Origin: Neoalteromonas arenosi
Lineage (GTDB): Bacteria > Pseudomonadota > Gammaproteobacteria > Enterobacterales > Alteromonadaceae
DNA: 64,000 nucleotides
NCBI RefSeq assembly: GCF_030362855.1
Contig: NZ_JAUCBP010000001.1
Coordinates: forward strand, 317,613 to 381,612
Direction: 5' to 3'
Shown: piece after piece, positions 39,007-47,631 of the stretch
Numbering within the stretch: position 1 is the first letter of the stretch
Layout of the letters: every line of letters begins with the position of its first letter
Notes under the pieces: generated by a model
Told to the model about the DNA's origin: nothing
Databases searched by the model: none
Seen by the model: the letters and a program-made list of their open reading frames with translations, nothing else
Translations under genes and position numbers: made by a program

Positions 39007-40332
39007 ATGTATAAACAATCAAATACAATGATGACAACAGCGCATAAAAGAACAGAGTCGAGTATTGTGCCTACATTACTGCTTGTAGATGACGAACCGG
39101 ATATTTTGGCTGCTCTGCAACGCTGCTTACGCAAAGAGCCGTTTACAATATTAACGGCTGCTAATGGTGTGGAGGCTAAAGCCTGTTTGCAATCGGAAAC
39201 AGTCCATATATTGATGACAGACTTGCGGATGCCGGGCATGGACGGCGAATCCTTACTTGAATACGTTGCTGAGGCACATCCGTCGGTATACAGAATAGTG
39301 CTTACCGGCTATGCCGAACTCGCGTCAGTTAAGCGCGCGGTCAACAATGGCCATATTCAATGCTATTTAGAAAAGCCTTGGGAAAACGCCACAGTTGTCA
39401 GTGCATTAGATCAGGCGCGGTTTGAAGTTGAAAATAAACAATCTGAACGTCGCTACATTCAAAAGGTTACATCGGCGCAGAAAAAGCTTACCGTTCGAAA
39501 TAGCGCGTTAGAAAAAGCTGTTGTTGCCCGTACCAAGCAATTGCGTGCAACGCTTAAACAAGTGCAAAACGAAAAATTAGCAGCCACGCAGATGCTGTTT
39601 AACATGTTGACGATTTGCCCGCACTTAGATCCACAATTCGCACTGAACGTCAGTGATCTGTGTGTAAAAATTGCACGTTGCATGCAGTTACCACAGGAAG
39701 ATATCGACACCCTTGAGCTATCGGGTAAGTTTTGTGAAATAGGTCTAATTGGGGTTGATCACGCGTTGTTACGTACACCCATTAACAAGCTCAATTTTCA
39801 TCAACAGCAATTGTATTTTGGCCAAGTGGAAAAAGCCGAACAACTGCTAGCTCCGGTCAGTCACTTAGAAGGTGTACTCGACACCATTACCCAGCAGTTT
39901 GAGCAACCCAATGGCTACGGCTCACCGATGCATTTGTCTGCAGACCAGATTGTTGTTACCGCGTCAATATTGGCGGTTGCGCGTGATGTTTGGTTACTGG
40001 CCTCAGGTCGGTTAACCGGTAGCAAAGTATCTGAGACCGCGATACGTTCGCACTTGGAACATCACAGTGGTAAAAAGTATGCTGAACAGGTGGTTGAAGC
40101 AGCACTGCAGCTGAATAAGTTATCGCGGGAATATGTACTGCAAGCCAGCACTCCGGTATCAGCCCTTACACCGGGTATGACGCTAAGCGAAAACCTGTAC
40201 TCGTCAGCTTTTTTGCTGATTTTCCCCAAAGGCCACGTACTCACTGAGCGTTCGATCAAGCGGTTGTTAGCCATTGAATCCAATAGCGGTGAATTGCTAA
40301 ATATCCATGTAGCGGACGCCGGGTCAGAATAA
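39007..40332 (+). CDS. response regulator with degenerate HD-GYP domain (HnoD-like)
   Basis: The 441-residue protein has a receiver domain (about residues 20-140: LLLVDDEPDILAALQRCL, phospho-acceptor Asp in MTDLRMPGMDG near residue 72, LTGYAE, EKPWEN), a coiled-coil linker, and an HD-GYP-type output domain that lacks its catalytic motifs. The HD site reads GKFCEIGLIGVDHALL instead of HDIGKIG, and the HHE...GYP site reads QQFEQPNGYGSP. It should not hydrolyse cyclic di-GMP. Degenerate HD-GYP regulators named HnoD act with the H-NOX kinase in Shewanella as allosteric modulators of a phosphodiesterase; no REC-EAL partner is in this window. ATG 39007 follows GGAG. A TTG four codons upstream is rejected. 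Confidence 0.85.
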   Translation: MYKQSNTMMTTAHKRTESSIVPTLLLVDDEPDILAALQRCLRKEPFTILTAANGVEAKACLQSETVHILMTDLRMPGMDGESLLEYVAEAHPSVYRIVLTGYAELASVKRAVNNGHIQCYLEKPWENATVVSALDQARFEVENKQSERRYIQKVTSAQKKLTVRNSALEKAVVARTKQLRATLKQVQNEKLAATQMLFNMLTICPHLDPQFALNVSDLCVKIARCMQLPQEDIDTLELSGKFCEIGLIGVDHALLRTPINKLNFHQQQLYFGQVEKAEQLLAPVSHLEGVLDTITQQFEQPNGYGSPMHLSADQIVVTASILAVARDVWLLASGRLTGSKVSETAIRSHLEHHSGKKYAEQVVEAALQLNKLSREYVLQASTPVSALTPGMTLSENLYSSAFLLIFPKGHVLTERSIKRLLAIESNSGELLNIHVADAGSE

Positions 40333-40355
40333 CGATTGCCGAGAAAGAAGTAGCG

Positions 40356-41840
40356 TCAACTGTTGTAGGGGAATTTTACTATGAAGGTAGTACCAACACC
40401 GATTTCCGAGTAAGCATCCATTTCGCCGCCGTGTGCCTCGATGATCGCAAATGAGATTGAAAGACCAAGCCCTGTGCCTTGCCCCACCGGTTTTGTGGTG
40501 TAGAACGGTGTAAAAATCTGCTTCTTAGTTTCGTCGTCAAATCCCATACCGGTGTCAGTTACGTGAATTTCAATATATCCATCATTCAGATTGCTGGTTA
40601 TGTTCAATTCACCGCCATCTGGCATAGCTTGCGCTGCGTTAACGAACAAATTTACAAACACTTGTTGTAGCTGGCCATAAGTGCCTTGAACAAACGGCAG
40701 ATCTTGCGGCAACTGATTTTTAACTTCGTGCTGATACTTAAACTGATTCCATACTACCTTGAGTGATACATCGATAACTTCATTTAAACTCACCGACTCA
40801 AAGTTTTCTTCACCGGCATGCGAGAAATTCTTTAAGGCTTGGACAATTTCCGTAACGCGATTAATACCTTGTAAGTTAGTTTCAATAATCTTTGGAGCGT
40901 CCATACAGATGAAAGCTAAATCACTCTCATGGAGGGCCTTAGCGACCACCTCGGTGGCTACCGTACCGGATGACAAACACTGCGACAAAGTACTTTCCAA
41001 TACCGCTAAATCGTCAACGTACTCTTTTAATGCCTGTAAGTTAGAGCGCACAAACCCTAAAGGGTTATTGATTTCATGGGCAACGCCCGCAGCTAGTTGT
41101 CCTAGCGATGCCATTTTTTCGTTTTGAACAAGCTGTTGTTGGGTGTTTTTTAAACTCTGTAATGCAACTTCTAGGTCGGCGGCGTGCTGTTGCAACGCAG
41201 TATCGTTAATACGTCGCCGAACACCGGTAAGCAACTGACCGCGCGCGGTATCCAGTACGAATAAACGCTCCTCCTGGAGTAAATTATTGTCACCCGCCAG
41301 AACAATAGTCGTTGCGGAATCATCAGCGGTAGGGATGGTTATCAATGCACAAGCTGACAATGCCAACTTCTCGAAAGTGGGGTCTTCCAGCGGGGTTACA
41401 ACCCATTGTTCAACTAAATCAGCGGTGTCACTGACGATTGGCTTTAATGCTTCTACTACGGCTTGCTGATGCGTCCAACCCTGGCCTTTAACCCATAATC
41501 GATGCGGCTCCTGAAAATCATAATCTCCATTCTGACTAGCAACAGAAAAAGCTACATCCACTTGAGTAAACTCCACCAGCTCTTGCAATATTTGCGATAA
41601 CAGCTGTTGCAGCGAATCCTGATTCACTACAAGTAGTGATGTATCGTGCAAAAACTCAAGCTCTTCTGTTTTCTTTTGCGCTTCTTCCAAAGACTGCTTT
41701 AGTAAGCTGTTAGCTTTGAAAATATCCCAAGAAAAATCCTCCAGCTGCTTTTCAGCAGCTAAACGGGCTTTTTTCTCTCGCTCGAGCTTGCGTTCGAGCA
41801 TGGCGATTTTTTTTTCCAAATCGCTGGGGCTGTCTGTCAT
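40356..41840 (-). CDS. soluble histidine kinase partner of H-NOX
   Basis: The 494-residue protein has no membrane helix. It begins with a coiled coil (about residues 5-65), has a GAF-like middle region (about 70-215), then a HisKA domain with GVAHEINNPLGFVRSN (phospho-acceptor His near residue 255) and an ATPase domain (NLFVNAAQAMP, DTGMGFDDE, GTGLGLSIS). Its ATG overlaps the H-NOX stop as ATGA. This coupling and its soluble form match H-NOX-associated kinases (HnoK/HahK), whose autophosphorylation is inhibited by NO-bound H-NOX. It is probably the phosphodonor for the two response regulators on either side. Confidence 0.9.
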   Translation of the reverse strand: MTDSPSDLEKKIAMLERKLEREKKARLAAEKQLEDFSWDIFKANSLLKQSLEEAQKKTEELEFLHDTSLLVVNQDSLQQLLSQILQELVEFTQVDVAFSVASQNGDYDFQEPHRLWVKGQGWTHQQAVVEALKPIVSDTADLVEQWVVTPLEDPTFEKLALSACALITIPTADDSATTIVLAGDNNLLQEERLFVLDTARGQLLTGVRRRINDTALQQHAADLEVALQSLKNTQQQLVQNEKMASLGQLAAGVAHEINNPLGFVRSNLQALKEYVDDLAVLESTLSQCLSSGTVATEVVAKALHESDLAFICMDAPKIIETNLQGINRVTEIVQALKNFSHAGEENFESVSLNEVIDVSLKVVWNQFKYQHEVKNQLPQDLPFVQGTYGQLQQVFVNLFVNAAQAMPDGGELNITSNLNDGYIEIHVTDTGMGFDDETKKQIFTPFYTTKPVGQGTGLGLSISFAIIEAHGGEMDAYSEIGVGTTFIVKFPYNS

Positions 41841-42379
41841 AGTTTTACAATTTCAAAAAGGCAGGAATCGTCTTTTTCTTGTGTTGATTCAGTTAGCGTA
41901 ATTTCAACCGGCTGCTGTAAATGCTCGGCTAACGACAAAATCAGACCTTCGCAAAAGTAGTGCAGCTTGCGCGGAGATACGTAACGCATGCGCAGTGTTG
42001 TATCGGTCTCTTCGATAAACTCAAACGTTGGCAACAACGCATCGATATAGATTTTCTGTACTTCTACGTGGATAACATCTTGTACTGCACGCAAAAAGCC
42101 AAACACATCGGTGTAGCCGGTCATATCATGGGGCGAAATAGCCATTAGCTGTGCGAAGATCCAGCGGCCAAACAAACGCTGCGCCTCAATTGGGTCGAGC
42201 GCCTTTTGTTTGCACAGCTCAACAAAGATGGTAAAAAACTCATCGTCATCGTATAACAGCCCGCTGGTGTAGGCACCACCACTTGCCAACTCCACTTCGG
42301 TGAGCACAGCGTCCCACGCATATTCGTCAAATGTGGCTTCGACAAACTCTTCTAATTTCAAAAAAATGATGCCTTTCAT
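41837..42379 (-). CDS. H-NOX heme-nitric-oxide-binding sensor
   Basis: The 180-residue product is a full H-NOX domain. It opens MKGIIFLKLEEFVEATFDEY, has the proximal heme His in VIHVEVQKIYIDALLPTFEF and the propionate-binding YxSxR motif in MRYVSPRKLHYF. In this family ferrous heme binds NO and breaks the Fe-His bond. The distal pocket Tyr typical of O2-binding forms is not obvious, which suits NO selectivity. ATG 42379 lies eight bases after AAAGG. It is first gene of the two-gene unit with the kinase and is divergent from the NtrC-type regulator. Confidence 0.93.
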   Translation of the reverse strand: MKGIIFLKLEEFVEATFDEYAWDAVLTEVELASGGAYTSGLLYDDDEFFTIFVELCKQKALDPIEAQRLFGRWIFAQLMAISPHDMTGYTDVFGFLRAVQDVIHVEVQKIYIDALLPTFEFIEETDTTLRMRYVSPRKLHYFCEGLILSLAEHLQQPVEITLTESTQEKDDSCLFEIVKL

Positions 42380-42488
42380 AGCGTTAACCTTTCGCAAGCG
42401 TTATATTCAATAGTAATGTAAAAACTTCAAAGCTCAACCAAACATCGCGTTGGAAAAAATCGAGCTGCAGATGATAGGGTGCAGATGC

Positions 42489-43910
42489 ATGTCGAATGCC
42501 AAAATTTTGTTAGTCGATGATGAGCAAGATATTCTAGATGCGTTGCAACGTGCATTGCGCAAACAGAGCTTCGATGTATCGACGGCGATTAGCGGTTTTA
42601 AAGCACTCGAATTTCTCAAAGACAATGCCGTTGACATAGTTGTATCTGACCTCAGCATGCCCGGCATGACAGGCATCGACTTATTTGCCCAAATCTCAGA
42701 GCTGTATCCTGAAACTGTGCGTTTAATGCTGACGGCCCACAGTGACCTAGATCATGTTTTAGAGGCCATCAATACCGGCCGCGTATGGGGTTATTTGCAA
42801 AAGCCGTGGGATAATCAAAACCTTATCGTCATCTTAAATCAAGCACTGAAAGCCAGAGATACTGCTACTGAAAACGCAATTTTGCGCAAAACACTGATGC
42901 GGTATCAGAAAGATAGAAAACCGAGTTTTGAAGGCTTTATTGGTGATTCTGTGGTTATGCAATTTGTGTATTCAGCCATAGAAAAGGCAGCCCCAAGCAG
43001 TGCATCCGTATTTATCACCGGCCCAAGCGGGGCGGGTAAGGAAGTTGCCGCCGAAGCATTACATCGATTGAGTAAACGCAGAAACAAGCCATTTATGGCT
43101 ATCAACTGCGCAGCAATTCCCAGTGAGTTAATGGAATCCGAAATCTTTGGTCATCTGAAAGGTGCGTTCTCCGGCGCAACCAGCAATCGCGATGGCTTGG
43201 CCACTCTGGCCAATGAAGGTACTTTATTCCTCGATGAGCTGGGTGAGATGGATATTCTATTGCAGGCTAAACTCTTGCGTTTCATTCAAACGGGTGAGTT
43301 CTCTCGTGTTGGCTCAAACAAAGTCGAGAAATCCAATATTCGCTTTATTGCCGCCACTAACCGCGATCCACTGCAAGCCATCGCCGATAAGCAGTTACGC
43401 GAAGACTTATTTTATCGCCTCAATGTGATTGGGATTGACTTGCCAGCACTTAAGTACCGAGATGACGATGTATTGCAATTAGCCATCGCTTTTTTAAACG
43501 AGTTTTGCGAAGAAGAAGACAAGTTAATTGCCGGCTTCAGCCAGGAAGCCCAAGTCTTGCTGTCCAATTACGATTGGCCGGGCAATATTCGCCAGTTGCG
43601 AAACCTAGTGCACAGCTGCGTGATCATGACTGACGGGCCATTGATTGAAGAAGATGTGGTGAAACAACAGTTAAAGATAGATCGACCAGTACTTCCGGCG
43701 ACTACCGCAAGCGCCAAACCAACAGTCATGGCCCATACTACAAGCCCACAAGCTTCCTCTAATGGTGAGATCATCCCTTTAGCGATAATCGAGCGTCAAG
43801 CAATCGAAAATGCCATCGCGCAATGTGAGGAAAATGTGGTACAAGCCGCTAGCGCATTGGGTGTGAGCCCGTCTACCTTGTACCGCAAAATTCAGCAGTG
43901 GCAAGATTAA
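42489..43910 (+). CDS. NtrC-type sigma-54-dependent response regulator
   Basis: The 473-residue protein has a receiver domain (KILLVDDEQDILDALQRAL, Asp in VSDLSMPGMTG near residue 54, KPWDNQNL), an AAA+ domain (Walker A GPSGAGKEVAAEAL, the sigma-54 contact loop HLKGAFSGATSNRDG where GAFTGA reads GAFSGA, Walker B GTLFLDELGEMD) and a Fis-type helix-turn-helix (AASALGVSPSTLYRKIQQW). It should activate sigma-54 promoters. Several such promoters lie in the following 18 kb and one before the degenerate HD-GYP gene. ATG 42489 follows AGGGTG. The receiver opening is very like that of the HD-GYP regulator, which suggests both read the same kinase. Confidence 0.93.
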   Translation: MSNAKILLVDDEQDILDALQRALRKQSFDVSTAISGFKALEFLKDNAVDIVVSDLSMPGMTGIDLFAQISELYPETVRLMLTAHSDLDHVLEAINTGRVWGYLQKPWDNQNLIVILNQALKARDTATENAILRKTLMRYQKDRKPSFEGFIGDSVVMQFVYSAIEKAAPSSASVFITGPSGAGKEVAAEALHRLSKRRNKPFMAINCAAIPSELMESEIFGHLKGAFSGATSNRDGLATLANEGTLFLDELGEMDILLQAKLLRFIQTGEFSRVGSNKVEKSNIRFIAATNRDPLQAIADKQLREDLFYRLNVIGIDLPALKYRDDDVLQLAIAFLNEFCEEEDKLIAGFSQEAQVLLSNYDWPGNIRQLRNLVHSCVIMTDGPLIEEDVVKQQLKIDRPVLPATTASAKPTVMAHTTSPQASSNGEIIPLAIIERQAIENAIAQCEENVVQAASALGVSPSTLYRKIQQWQD

Positions 43911-43923
43911 GCATATTGAAAAT

Positions 43924-43937
43924 GCATTGCAAAATGC
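43924..43937. promoter_or_regulatory. candidate enhancer site upstream of the flippase gene
   Basis: GCATTGCAAAATGC has perfect five-base arms (GCATT / AATGC) and a TTGCAAAA core like the palindromes before other sigma-54 candidates. It is about 55-65 bases upstream of the proposed -24 box. Confidence 0.35.
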
Positions 43938-43989
43938 GAAACACGAATCCGCTTAAAAAAATAAACCCGTAAATTCAACAACTTAAAGT

Positions 43990-44004
43990 TGGCCTAGTTC
44001 TTGT
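43990..44004 (+). promoter_or_regulatory. possible sigma-54 promoter of the flippase-glycosyltransferase unit
   Basis: TGGCCTAGTTCTTGT has a good -24 box and the right spacing, but the -12 box ends GT instead of GC. It is weaker than the other candidates. Transcription would begin near 44016, before ATG 44049. Confidence 0.4.
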
Positions 44005-44048
44005 AGTTGTTCTCGTAGTAATGGTTTTATAACTGTAGAGAACGATAA

Positions 44049-45323
44049 ATGGGCGTTGCACAAAAAGTACTTTCAACACTTTCATCGCGTTTGGTTGCCA
44101 ATGCCTCTTGGTCAATCGGTGCTGAGGTTTGTGCAAAGTTTATTCGTATATTTTCATTGTTCGCGCTAGCGTGGATACTGCCCATGGATCAGTATGGGTT
44201 GGCGATGCTCGCGTTGGCATTACAAGATGTGGTGCGGTTGTTGATGCGCTGCGGCGCGGGAGCGCAAGTAGTGCAATGCTCCAACGATAGCTATCCTTCG
44301 ACATTGTACAACGGCGTCGCGTTGCAATGGATATTGTGTATCGCGCTCACGGCAGGGCAAGTGGGTTTAGGCTGGCTTGCTGCGGCGTTTTACGAGCAAC
44401 AACAATTATTCACCATTCTTGCCTGGTCTGCACCGGTTCTACTGGCTTTCCCTATCGTTTGCGCGCGCGTATTTAGTGCTACCCGTAACAATAACTTGCG
44501 CCTTATCAGTATTGCTACGGCTATTGGATTGTCTTTAGAAAATCTCAGTATCGCCATCAGCGCCTATTGGGGTGCTGGTATATACGCGATTGTCATCGGT
44601 AAATATGTATTCGCAATGGTATGGATCATCTACTTCTTGCGTTTACCGTCACCTGTACTAGTCGGTGAGTTCGACCTCACTAAGGTCAAATCTATGTTTG
44701 TTTCTTCGGGCAAGCTCGCCTGCAGTGAAGCCCTGCGCGCGGTAAAAATCCATTTAGATCTTTTTGTCGCAGGTAAGTTTATGACGCCGGATATGGTGGG
44801 TGTTTACAGCGTAGCCCGCAATGCTAGTTTTGGCATCAGCCAGTCGTTTTTATTGGCCTTCGAACAAGCCCTGTACCCATACTTGTGCAAGCTCCGTCGC
44901 GATAACGCCGTGCAGTCATTAGTCAAATTGCTCTCAGTAATTGGTCTTATCATTACTGCCGGTTTAGCGCTTCAATCGCTACTGGTGCCGTACTATTTAC
45001 CATTGCTGTTTGGCGACAAATGGCAACTGGCAACTACTGCTGCAGCGTATTTGTGTATTGCCATGATCCCTGCAGTTGCGGTTGACTTGTGTTGTACAGC
45101 ATTGCGTTCAAAAGCCGCATTTAGTTTTGAGTCTTGGCTACGCGCCGTCTTTATTATCACTTTTATTGTTGGCCTGATTAGCACTTCAGCCACGTCAGCC
45201 AATGCGTTTGCTCTGGTTGTTGTGTCGTGCAATGTTGCTGGCGTCTTGGTGGTTGTTACCACTTTGCTTGGCGGGCAATACATCACTAATCAATTACTTC
45301 AGAAGGAAAATGCCCATGAGTAA
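44049..45323 (+). CDS. Wzx-type polysaccharide flippase
   Basis: The 424-residue product has about twelve membrane helices and belongs to the oligosaccharide flippase/MATE superfamily. It moves lipid-linked repeat units across the inner membrane. Recognisable family stretches are the N-terminal SRLVANASWSIGAEVCAKFI, then AWILPMDQYGLAMLALALQD, with the polar helix VFVAGKFM-type region DLFVAGKFMTPDMVGVYSVA. Its end overlaps the start of the next glycosyltransferase gene. It is transcribed toward the sulfur island and away from the NtrC-type gene. Confidence 0.85.
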   Translation: MGVAQKVLSTLSSRLVANASWSIGAEVCAKFIRIFSLFALAWILPMDQYGLAMLALALQDVVRLLMRCGAGAQVVQCSNDSYPSTLYNGVALQWILCIALTAGQVGLGWLAAAFYEQQQLFTILAWSAPVLLAFPIVCARVFSATRNNNLRLISIATAIGLSLENLSIAISAYWGAGIYAIVIGKYVFAMVWIIYFLRLPSPVLVGEFDLTKVKSMFVSSGKLACSEALRAVKIHLDLFVAGKFMTPDMVGVYSVARNASFGISQSFLLAFEQALYPYLCKLRRDNAVQSLVKLLSVIGLIITAGLALQSLLVPYYLPLLFGDKWQLATTAAAYLCIAMIPAVAVDLCCTALRSKAAFSFESWLRAVFIITFIVGLISTSATSANAFALVVVSCNVAGVLVVVTTLLGGQYITNQLLQKENAHE

Positions 45324-46305
45324 TTCATCTCCCGTAGTAAGTGTTGTCATCCCGATGTACAACGTTGCTAAGTACATCCGTGAATCTTTAAATTCAGTAT
45401 TAGTGCAGACATTTAGAGATTTTGAAGTAATTTGTGTCGACGATGGCTGCAGTGACGAAACCGTGGCTATTGTAAAACGCTACAGTGATCCGAGGATTAA
45501 GATAGTACAGCAAGCCAACCGTGGTCTTTCCGGCGCGCGAAACACTGGCATTGCGGCTGCCACGGGTCGCTTTGTCGCACTTCTCGATGCCGATGATCGC
45601 TGGCACTCAGAAAAACTGCAGCGCCATGTCGCGCATCTTTTGCAACGACCTCATGTCGGTGTTAGCTACTCACCATCGCTGTTTATGGACGATGACAGCA
45701 ATGACTTAAACATCGGTCAGTTTCCTAAACTTACCAATATCAGTAAGAAGCACGTGTTTTGCCGTAACCCCATTGGCAATGGCTCAGCGCCTGTGATCCG
45801 CAAATCGGTTTTTGAGCAAGTGGCATATTGGCAAGACGGTCGTAAAATGTATTTTGATGAATCACTGCGCCAATCCGAAGACATTGAATGTTGGACACGT
45901 ATCTGCTTACAAACCAATGCTCAGTTCGAGGGCATTGCCCAGCCGCTAACCTATTACAGAGTGAATGCTGGTGGACTGTCAGCGAATTTAGACAAGCAAC
46001 TCGAAAGCTGGAAAAACGCCATGCGCAAGTTGCGCAGTCAACATACCCGCTTCTTTGCCGCCTACTATCGCTTAGCTTTAGCCTATCAACACCGCTACTT
46101 AACCCGGCGGGCGATTCAATCGGGCAATCGCAGTGCCGCACTTAAGCATTTAGCCCGCGCAATCAAATGTGACGGTAGAATATTTATCGAAGAGCCGCTG
46201 CGTTCAATCAATACTATGGTTTGTACACTATTGAGTATGCTTCCGCGAGGCTTGTACAAAGCGATAGAAAAAGTCGGTATGAATCTAAACGCAGCATTGC
46301 GATAA
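45316..46305 (+). CDS. family 2 glycosyltransferase
   Basis: The 329-residue enzyme has a GT-A domain: SVVIPMYNVAKYIRESLNSV, DFEVICVDDGCSDET, GLSGARNTGIAAATG and the metal-binding LLDADDRWHSEK. The C-terminal half has IGNGSAPVIRKSVFEQ and SEDIECWTRICL, usual in exopolysaccharide transferases. ATG 45316 lies eight bases after AAGGA and overlaps the end of the flippase gene, so the two are coupled. Confidence 0.88.
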   Translation: MSNSSPVVSVVIPMYNVAKYIRESLNSVLVQTFRDFEVICVDDGCSDETVAIVKRYSDPRIKIVQQANRGLSGARNTGIAAATGRFVALLDADDRWHSEKLQRHVAHLLQRPHVGVSYSPSLFMDDDSNDLNIGQFPKLTNISKKHVFCRNPIGNGSAPVIRKSVFEQVAYWQDGRKMYFDESLRQSEDIECWTRICLQTNAQFEGIAQPLTYYRVNAGGLSANLDKQLESWKNAMRKLRSQHTRFFAAYYRLALAYQHRYLTRRAIQSGNRSAALKHLARAIKCDGRIFIEEPLRSINTMVCTLLSMLPRGLYKAIEKVGMNLNAALR

Positions 46306-46316
46306 CAGTAGAGAAC

Positions 46317-46341
46317 GTGGCGGACGGTTAAATACCGCCAC
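46317..46341. repeat. inverted repeat between convergent genes
   Basis: GTGGCGG and CCGCCAC form a 7-bp stem with an 11-base loop at the junction of the glycosyltransferase and rhodanese genes. It has no T-run, so it may be a weak or factor-assisted terminator. It overlaps the end of the rhodanese gene. Confidence 0.4.
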
Positions 46342-46786
46342 CTTGCTCCCATGCGTATAGACCGTCGACTTCCCATAATTTAGCTTGCTGCTTGCTAACT
46401 ACAGAACGCTTTTGCTCTACCCATAAATTGAAGCCACCGGCCATTGACCAAACTTGAGATAACCCCATAGCGTTCAGTGATTTGGCCGCTAACGCCGAGC
46501 GAGCCCCCGAACGACAGTAGAGATAAATCGACTTACTCGCGAGTGTTTGTAATGGGTTATCGCTGTGCTTTACGCTTTTGTGATCGGTAATTTCCATCTC
46601 TAGAACGCCACGCGGGATATGAACTGCACCTGCAATCATACCCAGAGTCACTTCCTCGGTTTCACGAATATCAATCACAATAGCCTCAGGGTTTTCGGCT
46701 AATTCGCGTGCGACATCATCACAGGCACACTGTTTGATTTCGTGTTTTACTAAACCCACTAACTCTCTGCCATTAAGTAATTTCAT
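46328..46786 (-). CDS. rhodanese-like sulfurtransferase of the persulfide island
   Basis: The 152-residue product has one rhodanese domain with VIDIRETEEVTLGMIAGAVH and the active loop LYCRSGARSALAA holding the catalytic Cys, followed by MAGGFNLWVEQK. It would transfer sulfane sulfur to or from low-molecular-weight thiols. It is five bases downstream of the TauE/SafE gene and is probably cotranscribed with it from the AT-rich control region at 47.6 kb. Confidence 0.88.
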   Translation of the reverse strand: MKLLNGRELVGLVKHEIKQCACDDVARELAENPEAIVIDIRETEEVTLGMIAGAVHIPRGVLEMEITDHKSVKHSDNPLQTLASKSIYLYCRSGARSALAAKSLNAMGLSQVWSMAGGFNLWVEQKRSVVSKQQAKLWEVDGLYAWEQGGGI

Positions 46787-46791
46787 CGGCT

Positions 46792-47559
46792 TTACCTCAG
46801 CATAATAATCTGGCTAACTGAATGGGCTAATATGCCCAAAGCAACAAGTAAAATGATCCATGCAAATCCCTTTTTAAGCAGGCTTTGCGGTAGTTTTTGT
46901 GCAAACGCTTGACCGAACATACTACCTACAATTCCGATAAGCGCGAAGGTTACGAGCACTGACCAATCAATACTGTGAATTAACGGTTGGTTGGTATACC
47001 AATGGTTAGCAAGACCGGCGAACGCGTTGAAAAAAATGATCGTTAAGCTGGTATTTACCGCCTGCTGCATAGGTATTCTGATTAGCGTAACCAATGCCGG
47101 AACAATTAAGAAACCGCCGCCAACACCGACTAAACCAGTTACTACGCCTAATCCTATTCCGGTAAGCACCAAGCGCAATTTCCCCGCCTTATCACCCGGA
47201 TCAGTCGACTTAGTACTTTTCAGCATTCGCCAGCTCGCCAGCAACATGATAAGTGCCAAGATAATAAATTGGGTGTGTCCTGAAAGGTAGTTAGAGCCAC
47301 CCGCAGCTAGGGCGCTCCCCAACATGCCAGTGACTGACATCCATATCGCTGCGCGGAAATTGATTTTGCCTTTTCGGCTATTGATCAAAACGGTACTTAA
47401 GCTGATTGCTGCGACAATAAATAACGCACCGACAATCGCTTGTTTCTCGCTAAAGCCAACGCCATACGCTAATACTGGCACTGTAAGTATCGACCCACCT
47501 GCGCCAAGCAGCCCTAAACTCAGACCTATAATTAATGCACTGATGAAAACAGTCAGCAA
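46792..47559 (-). CDS. TauE/SafE-family sulfur-anion transporter
   Basis: The 255-residue product has about eight membrane helices with the two family repeats: GLSLGLLGAGGSILTVPVLA and VTGLVGVGGGFLIVPALVTL. Such proteins export sulfite or related anions, which fits removal of the product of persulfide oxidation. The start is TTG at 47559, after GTGAG; the frame is open for another 34 codons but that part is AT-rich control sequence. It is divergent from the Blh-type gene. Confidence 0.85.
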   Translation of the reverse strand: MLTVFISALIIGLSLGLLGAGGSILTVPVLAYGVGFSEKQAIVGALFIVAAISLSTVLINSRKGKINFRAAIWMSVTGMLGSALAAGGSNYLSGHTQFIILALIMLLASWRMLKSTKSTDPGDKAGKLRLVLTGIGLGVVTGLVGVGGGFLIVPALVTLIRIPMQQAVNTSLTIIFFNAFAGLANHWYTNQPLIHSIDWSVLVTFALIGIVGSMFGQAFAQKLPQSLLKKGFAWIILLVALGILAHSVSQIIMLR

Positions 47560-47589
47560 AATGTTGTACTCACATTTGAATATCTTATA

Positions 47590-47614
47590 TTTATAATATA
47601 CGATATATAAATAA
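47590..47614. promoter_or_regulatory. candidate BigR/SqrR-type operator
   Basis: TTTATAATATA-CGA-TATATAAATAA is an AT-rich imperfect dyad with 8 of 11 matching pairs. It lies between the divergent TauE/SafE and Blh-type genes, 17 bases before the latter. AT-rich dyads in this place are the known targets of BigR-family repressors, and one is encoded at 49.4 kb. Confidence 0.55.
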
Positions 47615-47631
47615 ATGCTAGAGGTAAAATA

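Noticed and set aside
42451-42465. TGGAAAAAATCGAGC before the NtrC-type gene as a sigma-54 promoter.
   Set aside because: It has the GG-N10-GC spacing, but the -24 box lacks CA and the -12 box is GAGC. A match this weak is expected by chance in a region of this size.
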